Shown here piece by piece: positions 47,506 to 56,663 of a stretch of DNA of 64,000 nt. This DNA comes from Puccinellia tenuiflora. Lineage: Eukaryota > Streptophyta > Magnoliopsida > Poales > Poaceae. Every line of letters begins with the position of its first letter. The first letter of the stretch is position 1. Where the stretch lies: the NCBI GenBank assembly GCA_012064385.1, contig QRDG01000621.1, forward strand, positions 682,001-746,000, in the 5' to 3' direction. The translations under genes and the position numbers were made by a program. Below the pieces are notes generated by a model that was not told the DNA's origin, ran no database searches, and saw only the letters and a program-made list of their open reading frames with translations.

Positions 47506-48602
47506 ATCTCGAATGAAATGATGACGAATCTCAATGTGCTTGGTTTGAGTGTTGCACCGGGTTGTAGGCGATCTTGATAGCACTCTCATTGTCACACAAA
47601 AGAGGCACTTTGTCACAATTGACACCGTATTCCTTTAAAGTTTGCCTCATCCATAACAATTGAGTGCAAGCACTAGCGGCGGCCACATACTCGGCTTCGG
47701 CGGTGGAGAGAGAAATACAATTTTGCTTCTTAGAAGACCAACTCACCAAGGACCTACCAAGAATTGGCAAGCCCCGGAAGTTGATTTCCTATCATCTTGA
47801 TCACCGGCCCAATCCGAATCCGTGAACCCACGAAGAGTGAAAGATGAATCCCTTGGGTACCACAAACCAAACCTTGGGGTATGAACCAAATATCGTAGGA
47901 TTCTTTTGACCGCCAACATGTGGCTTTCTTAGGAGCCGCTTGATACCTTGCACACACACCTACACTCAACACAATATCGGGTCTAGATGCACAAAGGTAA
48001 AGCAACGAACCTATCATGGAGCGGTAGAGCTTTTGATCCACATCTATACCCTTTGGGTTAAGTTGTAGATGGCATTTGGTATCCATAGGTGTCTTCTTCT
48101 CCTTAGCATCGGCCATATTAAACCTCTTGAGCATGTCTTGAATATACTTTGCTTGGCTAATGAAAGTCCCTCCTCTCAATTGCTTGATCTCAAATCCAAG
48201 GAAGAACTTCAACTCGCCCATCATAGACATCTCAAACCTATCGGTCATAAGCTTTGAAAATTCATCATTAAAAGCTTTGTTAGACGAGCCATATAATATC
48301 ATCAACATATAGTTGGCATACGAAAAGCTCCCCTTTAACCCTCTTAGTAAAAAGAGTGGGATCAATTTGCCCAACTTCAAATCCACGGTCTAACAATAAC
48401 TCTCTAAGGTGCTCATACCACGCACGTCGTGCTTGCTTAAGTCCATAGAGCGCCTTATCAAGCTTTAGACATGGTTAGGGAGTTTGGGTCCTCGAACCCC
48501 GAGGGTTGCTTAACGAACACCAACTCCTTTAAAGGACCATTGAGGAAGGCACTTTTAACATCCATTGTTGCAAGTTAAAGTTATAACGGGATGCATAAGC
48601 AA
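47506..48602 (-). pseudogene. Copia reverse transcriptase/RNase H, copy 2 (probable assembly duplicate)
   Basis: Repeats 46400-47504 at ~98% identity by eye, offset 1106 bases, with several one-base losses in short runs. The T missing in copy 1 near 47280 is present here, but other bases are lost (near 47761, 47930, 48293 and 48465). The C-terminal part of RNase H present in copy 1 is absent. A natural tandem duplication is possible, but the N at the join favours an assembly cause. Confidence 0.75.
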
Positions 48603-49574
48603 GAAGGATACGGATGGACTCAAGGCGAGCCACGGGAGCATAGGTCTCTCCAAATCAATGCCTTCAACTTGAGAGTACCCTTGAGCCACCAATCTAGCTT
48701 TTTCCTCACCACCATGCCATGTTCATCTTTCTTGTTCTTAAAAATCCATTTTGTGCCAATAACATTGCGGCACTCCTTTGGCTTCTCACTATCTTCCAAA
48801 CTTTATTGCGCTCAAAATTGTTGAGCTCTTCATGCATGGCTTGCAACCATCCGGATCTTCAAGAGTTTCGGACACTTTCTTTGGTTCCACCATGGCAATA
48901 TGAGCTTGATGATCACTAAAGTTTGCCAATTGCCTCCGGGTGGATACTTTGCCTCTCACATCACCAATAACCTTCTCAAGAGTATGTTCACGAAGTTCCA
49001 TGGTTCTTGCAACTCTAGCTCGACGACGGGCTTCGATATCCTCATTGCATCTTGGAGGTATCACTTGATCATCTTGATCATTTGGGTCCCCGTCTTGACC
49101 GGAAGGTTGACCTTGATCATCACTAGGCGCGGCTTCAACATTTGAAGAAGAATATGATTGAGCAAGGTCTTGATCATGGCTATCTTCATGAATAGGTGAG
49201 TTGGGCTCTTGCATAGCAACTTGATCAAGGGGTTGAGGGTCTTCAACTTGTTCTTGGGTTGGTGCAATAGGCTCTTCATTAGCTTGATTTTCTTGAGTAG
49301 ATGAAGGCTCCACTTTAGTAGATCATTGTCCTTCTCGATCCGCCACAAGGGGTTCCTCAACGGGGCGGAAAAATCCCACACCCATTCTTCTTATGGCTTC
49401 TTGAGGAATTACATCATCTACATTGGAAACATGAAATTGCGCCACTTGGGAGCCGTCATTTTCCTCGAACACCACACTACAAGATTCTATGATACGCCGT
49501 GAGGCTTTATCATAGATTCTATAAGTGTGGGATTCGGCACCGTAACCAATAAATATACCCTCTAGAGATTTAGA
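48603..49574 (-). pseudogene. Copia integrase C-terminus and linker to RT, broken
   Basis: Read on the minus strand, sequence continuing from the integrase stop gives SKSLEGIFIGYG, then a hydrophilic linker (49313-48789) rich in D, Q and P with EEPIAPTQEQVEDPQPL and VEPKKVSETLEDPD. The frame slips near 48855, and the RT start (48606-48780) is in another frame. Confidence 0.7.
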
Positions 49575-50734
49575 TTAGAATTTAGTTAAGCGACAACCTT
49601 TAATCAAATAGAAGCACTTACAACCGAAGACACGAAAGTAGGAGATGTTAGGCTTGTTGCCGGTGAGGATCTCATAGGGGGTCTTGTTCAACCCTTTGCG
49701 GAAGTAGAGCTGGTTGGAGGAGTGACAAGCCGTGGAAATAGCCTCCGCCCAAAAACTCAACGGAGTCTTAAATTCCGCTAACATGGACCTTGCTATATCC
49801 ATAAGAGTCCGGTTCTTCCTCTCGGCTACACCATTTTGTTGAGGGGTATAAGTTGCGGAATATTGATGACGAATGCCCTCTTCACTAAGAAACTCATTGA
49901 GGGTGTAGTTCTTGAACTCGGAGCCATTATCACTTCTAATTGCCAATATGGGGACATTGTGTTGACGTTGCATTTCAATGGAGAAGTCGATGAAGGTTTG
50001 TTGGGTCTCACTCTTCGACTTGAAGAAATAAACCCAAGTAAATCCTGAATAGTCATCAACAATCACCAAGCAATACTTCTTCCCACCAAGACTTGCTTCG
50101 GGAACGGCACCAAAAAGATCCACATGGAGGAGCTCCAAGATCCTCTTGGATGAAATAATAGTCTTGGAAGGATGGGGACAATCATGCATCTTTCCTTCAA
50201 CACAAGCCCTACAAACACGATCTTTGGCAAAAGAGACATCTTCTTTTAGTCCGAGAATGTGGCCACCCTTGTGAAGACTTTGCAAAGTTCTCATGTTGAC
50301 ATGGGCTAGGCGGCGATGCCACAACCAACCCTTGTTGGCCTTTCCGAATAGGCACATCGAATTTGAAGTGGTTTCCCCTGAAAAGTCAACCACAAACAAA
50401 TCATCCTCGACGTACCCAACGAAAGCGACCTTTAGAGTCTTCCTCCACAAGAGTACCATAACATCAATATCAAAGAAGACGACGAAACCCATCTTATTAA
50501 GTGCACGAACGGAAAGTAAATTAAAGCCAAGGTCTTTGACAAGCATGACATTCGCTAGGGTGATATCCTTAGCGACTACCACCTTGCCAAAGCCCAATAC
50601 CTTGGATTTTGATCGATCTCCATAAGTGACGGTTGCTTCATTTAGATTTGGTCTCAACTCCGTCATTAACTCCTTTCTTCCGGTCATATGTTTTGTGCAT
50701 CCACTATCAAGCACCCATTTTGACCCACCGAAAG
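49575..50734 (-). pseudogene. Copia protease end, GAG-pre-integrase and integrase core
   Basis: Integrase would insert the element DNA into the chromosome. The frame starts after a stop at about 50735 and gives the aspartic protease signature WVLDSGCTKHMTG. A GAG-pre-integrase zinc region follows (WHRRLAHVN, then CRACVEGK), then the catalytic core with D in HVDLFG, D in RSDNGSEF and E in GVAERKNRTL. An in-frame TAA at 49577-49575 cuts it after FYLIKGCRLTKF although the coding pattern continues beyond. Non-functional as read. Confidence 0.88.
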
Positions 50735-50751
50735 CATAGTCCTACAAAAAA

Positions 50752-51615
50752 TCATTGCTTGGATTTAGGTCCCCATTTTTCAATGGGTCCTCTTTTGTTA
50801 GCAACAAGGGTCTTAGAAACCCAAATAGAACGAGCAATAGGAACATTTCTAGGACCAATGAACTTAGCATAGACATTCCCATAATAATCAACATATATAA
50901 TATAGTGGGGGTTAGTCTTTCCCGCAAAGTCATCACTAATGGTTTTGCCCCTTGTGGCACCACCACTAGCAATGTTGACCTTCTTCTTTGCTTGAGGGAT
51001 CCTCTTTGCTTTAGGAGCACTAGTAACGTTGGTCTTCTTAACTTGAGGAGCTCTAGCATCCTTCATGAAGCTCTCTTTCTCCTTTTCCTCCTCAACGAAC
51101 CCAAGACCAACTCTCCCTTTTAGTGAAGTTACAAACGGTTTCTTACCTAGGGAGATGGCCTTAGCAAGATTGATCTTCAACCTAGCATTTTCCTCAATGA
51201 TATGCGCATGATCACAAGTAATTGGAGTGGAGGAACTAGGCTCATCATTTTTAGGCGGTTGAGCTTGAAGTTGTTCATACGACTTAGTGAGGGTAGAGTG
51301 TTCACTCTCCAATGCTTTGTAGGCCTTGGAGAGCTTCTCTAGCTCCTCGGTTAGTCTAGAATGACCAACACCAAGCTCGACCTTTTCTTTCTTACAAGCT
51401 TTGTATTTAGCAATTGCATGATCACGTTCTTTAATGAGTTTAGCAACAATTACATCATTTGATTCTTCTATAGATTCTAGTTGTTGCTCTAGAGAAACTC
51501 TAAGCTCATGCTCTTCTTCAAGATTGTCTTTTAAGGATGCAATTTCCATAGCATCCTCTCTTTCAATCTTACCCTTGATCTCAAGCATTTCTTGAGCTTC
51601 ACCATATTGACTCAT
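50752..51615 (-). pseudogene. Coiled-coil part of the Sirevirus Gag region
   Basis: 287 codons beginning MSQYGEAQEML. Residues ~5-125 form a strong coiled coil (repeated E, L and K heptads), followed by a basic stretch with GYGNVYAKFIGP-like and WVSKTLVANKRGP sequence that normally leads into the protease. The ATG overlaps the Gag stop as ATGA (51615-51612), so the two were probably one frame before a single-base change. A stop at 50754-50752 and another near 50737 separate it from the protease. Confidence 0.75.
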
Positions 51616-53237
51616 AGAGTCTCAACATGCTTCTTTGTTTCACCTTGCATGTTAGTGATAAAATGATCGAAAGCAACTATTTCCTCTTTGATTTTAAGAC
51701 TAGTAGCATCATCCATATTACTCATTGCCTTAGGAGATGAGGGAGATGATACCTCGGTGGTCTTAGCCATGAAGCATCTTGCGGAGGAGTTAGAGACATT
51801 CTCATTGGGGGATTCAAATAGGGAAGGAGATGATGAAGAAGCAATAGCAATAGTGGCAACTTCATTTGTGGGCTCTTCTTCTTCTCCGGATGAATACTCT
51901 TCTTGAGCAAGCAACACAATTCTCGGAGGCTTCTTGTTGATGGCATTCTTCTTGAAGAAAGGTTTCTTATGGGTGTCCTTTGACTTGTCCTTCCTAACAA
52001 GCTTTCCTCCGTGAAGTTCACGATTCTCAAACGGACACTCGGCCACAAAGTGATATTTATCTTGGCAATTGTAGCAAGAACGAACTCTTTGGCCACCCTC
52101 CTTCCTTCCACTTGCCTTGTTGACAAAATCCCTTGCCTTGGACGGACTCTTCCAAAAGACTTTAGATGTGAGAGCCGCATAGTCCTTGAGAGTATCTTGA
52201 AGCTCTTTGGGATCCCAATGTGACACATCTTCTTGAGCCTCATCATCATCGTCTTGCTCCACAACCTTGGCCTTCAAAGCAAGTGAAGATCCTCTATGCA
52301 TTCCAATGGCTCGGGCTCGAGCATCTTCGGCGTTCTTGGCGGCCACCTTGTATGCCGCCATCTCTTGCATGACTTCATTAGATGACATGAGGTGGTAATT
52401 GTGTCTTCCTTGGAGACTCTTCAAGTCGGTGGATTCGAACGGCCAAAGGGCACTCACATACTTCCTCTTGATCCAAGCATCATCCACATAGGTAGCACCA
52501 AGGGCTCGAAATTGAGTGGCAAGGGTCTTGAGTCTCCGATACATTTCTTCATGATCTTCACCATCTACCATGAAGAAGCCCTCGGCTTGGTTGCTCAAGG
52601 CTTCAAATCTATTCCTTTGCATGCTCTCATTACCGACAAACTCTTGAGTGAGAATATCCCAAGCTTCTTTGGCGGTGGTGGCAAGCTCGATGAGAGACAT
52701 GTGCTTTTCTCCCACGGCGGTATGAATCATGTTGAGAGCCAAGTCATTGAGTTGACCATCCACAACTTCTCTTCTTGTCATGTTGTTTGGATCGACGGCC
52801 TTGAACCCAACTTGAATGATTCTCCATAGCTCGCTCGAAGCGCTCTTGATATGAGATCTCATCATAAATTGCCAATTAGTAAAACAAGATGGATTAAACT
52901 TAGGTGGATCACCCCTATTGTTTATATGATAATGCGGGATAGGTGGGTCGACCGAGTACGTGAATGGAACCCCATGGTACTCCGGCTTCCCACCATCAAT
53001 TTTAGGAGGGGATTCATTAGTGAGTTGTTCGCCCTCCCCACTATGCACGGCGGAAGCATTAGCCTCTAGGGATGGTGCGGCGGGTGGCTTATTGCCATTC
53101 AAGAGTTGCCTCATCATAGCACGCAACTCCTCCATTTGAGTGTCCATAGATGATTTCAAGCTTGTTTCCAAATTCTTGAGATCATCCATGGACACCGGAG
53201 GGGTGCTACCACCCGTAACATCATCACCGTCACCCAT
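51612..53237 (-). CDS. Sirevirus Gag (UBN2 domain and zinc knuckle)
   Basis: 541 codons beginning MGDGDDVTGGSTPPVSM. A UBN2-type Gag domain spans ~100-300 (NWQFMMRSHIKSASSELWRI, AWDILTQEFVGNESMQRNRF, YRRLKTLATQFRALG), followed by an acidic patch, a CCHC knuckle CYNCQDKYHFVAEC (~392-405) for RNA binding, and a serine-rich tail. The knuckle fits CX2CX4HX4C. The frame ends at the ATGA overlap with the coiled-coil frame, so the original polyprotein is cut here. Confidence 0.88.
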   Translation of the reverse strand: MGDGDDVTGGSTPPVSMDDLKNLETSLKSSMDTQMEELRAMMRQLLNGNKPPAAPSLEANASAVHSGEGEQLTNESPPKIDGGKPEYHGVPFTYSVDPPIPHYHINNRGDPPKFNPSCFTNWQFMMRSHIKSASSELWRIIQVGFKAVDPNNMTRREVVDGQLNDLALNMIHTAVGEKHMSLIELATTAKEAWDILTQEFVGNESMQRNRFEALSNQAEGFFMVDGEDHEEMYRRLKTLATQFRALGATYVDDAWIKRKYVSALWPFESTDLKSLQGRHNYHLMSSNEVMQEMAAYKVAAKNAEDARARAIGMHRGSSLALKAKVVEQDDDDEAQEDVSHWDPKELQDTLKDYAALTSKVFWKSPSKARDFVNKASGRKEGGQRVRSCYNCQDKYHFVAECPFENRELHGGKLVRKDKSKDTHKKPFFKKNAINKKPPRIVLLAQEEYSSGEEEEPTNEVATIAIASSSSPSLFESPNENVSNSSARCFMAKTTEVSSPSSPKAMSNMDDATSLKIKEEIVAFDHFITNMQGETKKHVETL

Positions 53238-53274
53238 ACTCTCTTAGGCGGTGAAGCCTAACTTAAGAGCCAAG

Positions 53275-53286
53275 GCTCTGATACCA
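53275..53286 (-). other. Primer binding site of the Sirevirus-type element
   Basis: The minus strand reads TGGTATCAGAGC, complementary to initiator methionine tRNA, two bases inside the 5' LTR. Confidence 0.92.
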
Positions 53287-53288
53287 AT

Positions 53289-54875
53289 TGAAAGGATCGT
53301 CTGGGCACCTAGAGGGGGGGGGGGTGAATAGGTGCTACACCAATTTTTAATACCTTTTCGATTTTAGGCTTAACACGAAAGGTAAATTCTCTAAATATGC
53401 AACTACGGTGAATTTACCTATATGAGAAGCAAACTAAAACAACTAGGCAAATAACAATACAAGTAAAGACAACGGGGAAAGAGATAACCGAAAGTAGAAG
53501 CACGCGGAGACAAGGAAGTATTCCCGAGTTCCTCCTTGTTAAGGGAGTACGTCTCGTTGGAGGGGTGTGAGCTCGCCACAAGAGGCCTACTCAAGATGCC
53601 ACAAAGGCCTCACCCTATTCTCCTATGAACCGCACCCAAGGGTTTGGTTCACCTTCCACTATCGGAATCCTTCGAGGCAGAATCCGGAGCCTTTACAATG
53701 TTTTTGGGGCACACACCCACAACTTAATTGGGGGCTCCCAAATCAACACATATGTCACAATTACAACAAGTAGTAAGCACAAGAATTCTAGGGTAACACA
53801 ATGCTAACCCTAGAAATGAAATCCTCAAGTGAATGAGGGGGAAATGAAGAATGACTTGGTGAAGATGTAGATCGGGTCCTTCTCCTTCAATCCTCCAAAA
53901 ATCAACAAATTTGGGTGGAGGGATTGAGAGATATCTTTGATTTGAGCTTTTGCCTTTAATGAGGAGAGAGAGTTGCAAGAGCTGAGAGGCTCAAGGTAGG
54001 TGGAGGGGTATTTATACCCCTCCAGGATTTCTAGCCGTTGCAGGAAACGGGAGGCCGGAAATTCCGGGTTAAAGTGCCGGAAATTCCGGCCGGGGGCCGG
54101 AACTTCCGGCCATCAGACCGGAACTTCCGGTGGGCCGGAAATCTCCGGGGAGAACTTCCGCCCACAACCACCGGGACCCCTCCAGAAAGGGATTCCCGAA
54201 ATGACTTAGTCGAAATCCCACGGAAAATTCTAGGGACCGGAACTTCCGGCCAGTAGGCCGGAATTTCCTCCCCACCGGATATTTCCAGGGGGAACTTCCG
54301 GTTTAAAGTTCCGGGACCCCTCCAGAGAGGGATCCCAAAAATGACTTAGCCATATTTCCACCCGAAATTTCCACGGACCGGAACTTCCGGCCAGGAGGCC
54401 GGAATTTCCGCCCCACCGGAAATTTCGGGGGGAACTTCCGGAGGGAAGTTCCGGGACCCCTCCAGAGAGGGATCCCAAATATGACTTAGTCGTTTTTCCT
54501 CCCGAAATTTCCACGGGCCGGAACTTCCGGCCTGTAGGCCGGAATTTCCGCACCACCGGAAATTTCCGGGGGGAACTTCCGGGGAGAAGTTCCGGGACCC
54601 CTCCAGAGAGGGATCCCAAAAAGACTTAGTCGATTTTGCGCTAGGGCCGGAACTTCCGCCCCCCGGAAATTCCGCCCAGAGGGCCGGAACTTCCGGTCCT
54701 GAAAATACCAGAAACCCATTTCTTCAAGATTCTCTTCTTCGTCTTTGATCTTTACTTCGATCTTTTCACCATTTGGGTCTAACCACCTAAAATCTTGTCA
54801 ACACACTTAACCAAACATGATTAGCCCATAATATGTGTTGTCATTAAATCACCAAAACTAAGAGATGTTCTTTCA
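53289..54875 (-). repeat. 5' LTR of the Sirevirus-type element
   Basis: 1587 bp, TGAAAGGATCG to GTTCTTTCA. It is longer than its partner because of a tandem array of ~140-bp units between about 54080 and 54660 (CCGGGACCCC recurs at 54171, 54311, 54451 and 54592). CCGGAACTTCCGG and CCGGAATTTCCG motifs are dense here. Confidence 0.85.
54001..54024 (-). promoter_or_regulatory. TATA box inside a perfect hairpin in the Sirevirus 5' LTR
   Basis: The minus strand carries TATAAATA. It is embedded in 11-bp perfect inverted arms (TGGAGGGGTAT and its complement) around two bases. The equivalent site in the other LTR is at 42725-42750. Confidence 0.55.
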
Positions 54876-56663
54876 CCGGGTTATAGGATAAATAACCGTA
54901 CTATCAAGAGGGGCTCTCGACCGAGTATCTTGATCGTATCGTTCGTGGAGAGCTCAAACCTTTGCATCCTTGCAATCATCTTTATTGGTTCTTATTTGGC
55001 TCTTATCATGGTGTGGTCTTGGTGCTTGTCGTGCTTGTCATGACAAGGCCAAGTTCACCGAAAACGGTTTTCATATTTATATCCTATTGCGTTTTTGGTT
55101 TTGGAGGTTTATCGGTTCGTCTTTCTTAGAGAGGTTTTACCCTTCTCCATTTGGTTTTATCCTTCCTTGTTGGACTATGATGTTTTTCTGTATATCCTTG
55201 TAGAGCTTTTAGTTGCGAGTCCAACGAGCCCAAGATCATCGAAAACAGAGTTCGGATGAGAAAGTTATGCCCGTTTTCATTTTACTCTTTCTGTAGTTTT
55301 TCAGTGGGGCGGAAGTTCCGGCCCTCAGGCCGGAAATTCCGGCCCAAGCACCGGAAGTTCCGGCCCATATTTTCATCTGAGCTTTTTTCGCTAAGTCTTT
55401 TCGGCGTTTGTCTCTGGGTTCCGGATTTTTTCCCCGGAAATTTCCGGGGGGGGGGGGGGGGGGGGGGCGGAAATTCCGGTCCTTGGTCCGGAATATCCGG
55501 TCTAGGAAAATTTTGGCCAAGTCGTTTTGCGTTTTTCTCTCTGGAGGGGGTCCGGAAATTCGCCCCGGAAGTTCCGGCCCCCGGACGGAAGTTCCGGTAC
55601 ATAACCCCAGAATTTCCGGCCCCTCGCTTCCCCCAACGGTCAGATTTTGGGGGAGGCTATAAATAGCCCCCTTCTTCCCAAAAAGGACAGCTCACTCACT
55701 CCCTCTCTCCTCCATTGTTGCAAACCTTGTGAGCTTGATTCCTCTCAATCCCTCCAATGATACTTGCCCAAATTTAGGGATTCAAGAGAGGAGATCTAGA
55801 TCTACCATTCCACCAATCCATTCCTCCTCTAAGTGAGGGGAACTTAGTGGATCTAGTTCTTGGAGTTCTTTTGTGGTTCTCCTCTTTGTTCTTCCTCTTA
55901 AATCCCTCCATAGCATTAGTTGCTTTGGTTGGATTTTGGAGAGAAGGATTTGACCACTTAGTGTGGTCTTGCCTTTTGCATTAGTTGCATCGGGTTGCTC
56001 TCCCCACGGTGATACGTGGGATTGAAGGTTGAGAAGCTTGTTACTCTTGGGTGCATTGTGTTCCCAAGAGCTTGTGCCTCTTGGGTGCATTGTGTACCCT
56101 AGACGGTTGGTGGTTCCGCGAAGCCTTTGTGTTGTGAAGCTTCGGGAAGATTTGGGAGCCCCCAATTGAGTTGTGGGTGTGTGCCCCAAGAATGTTGTAA
56201 AGGCTCCGGATTCCGCCTTGAATGATTCCGATAGTGGAAGGTGAACCAAACCCTTGGGTGCGGTTCATCGGAGAATAGGGTGAGGCCTTTGTGGCATCTT
56301 GAGTAGGCCTCTTGTGGCGAGCTCACACCCCTTCAACGAGATGTACTCCCTTAACAAGGAGCGACTCGGGAATACATCCTCATCTCTGCGTGCCTCGGTT
56401 ATTTCTATACCCGAGCTTTTTACTTATGCAATTTACATTGTGATAGCCTTCGTGCTTGAAGTTTTATATATTGCTATCACCTTGTTATTTTATTACTTAG
56501 CATATGTTGTTGGTGCACATAGGTGAGCCTAGTATTTTAGGTTGTTGGCTTGTTAATTTAAACACATAGTTTTATTCCGCAATTATCAAGCCTTAAACCG
56601 GAAAAGTTTTAAACGCCTATTCACCCCCCTCTAGGCGACATCTCAGCATAGTTTGTTCTTTCA
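54876..56663 (+). mobile_element. Related Sirevirus-type LTR in opposite orientation (truncated or solo)
   Basis: Ends at 56663 with GTTCTTTCA preceded by CGCCTATTCACCCCCCTCTAGGCG, the mirror of the Sirevirus LTR start. The segment at about 56140-56345 matches the complement of 53545-53750. A TATAAATA box on the plus strand (about 55660) and CCGGAAGTTCCGG motifs (55309-55620) confirm plus orientation. Its left edge coincides with the end of the minus-oriented element, so the Sirevirus may have inserted into it or recombined with it. No internal coding region is attached. Confidence 0.65.
55446..55467 (+). repeat. 22-base G run
   Basis: An uninterrupted run of 22 G within the plus-oriented LTR. 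The length is unreliable in most sequencing; such a run can form G-quadruplexes. Confidence 0.8.

Larger units (their letters stand above)
42007..54875 (-). mobile_element. Sirevirus-type Ty1/Copia retrotransposon, degenerate, with an extra ORF
   Basis: Minus-oriented element. 5' LTR at 53289-54875, methionine-tRNA primer site at 53275-53286, then gag, protease, integrase, RT/RNase H, an additional ORF, purine tracts and the 3' LTR at 42007-43316. The long coiled-coil Gag, an extra ORF in the envelope-like position, several purine-tract copies and palindrome-rich LTRs together match the Sirevirus genus (SIRE1, Opie, Maximus). Every protein region has stops or frameshifts. The two LTRs have different lengths and motif content, and the flanking 5-mers (TACAG on the left, CCGGG on the right) do not match, so the element is probably a recombinant. 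Confidence 0.85.

Noticed and set aside
51612..51615. ATGA stop/start overlap between Gag and the coiled-coil frame as programmed reinitiation
   Set aside because: Other parts of the same element carry plain stops and frameshifts, so a decay change is the simpler explanation.
54038..55666. Frames translating to repeated KFRP/GRNFRP-type peptides
   Set aside because: They are translations of palindromic LTR repeats, not proteins.
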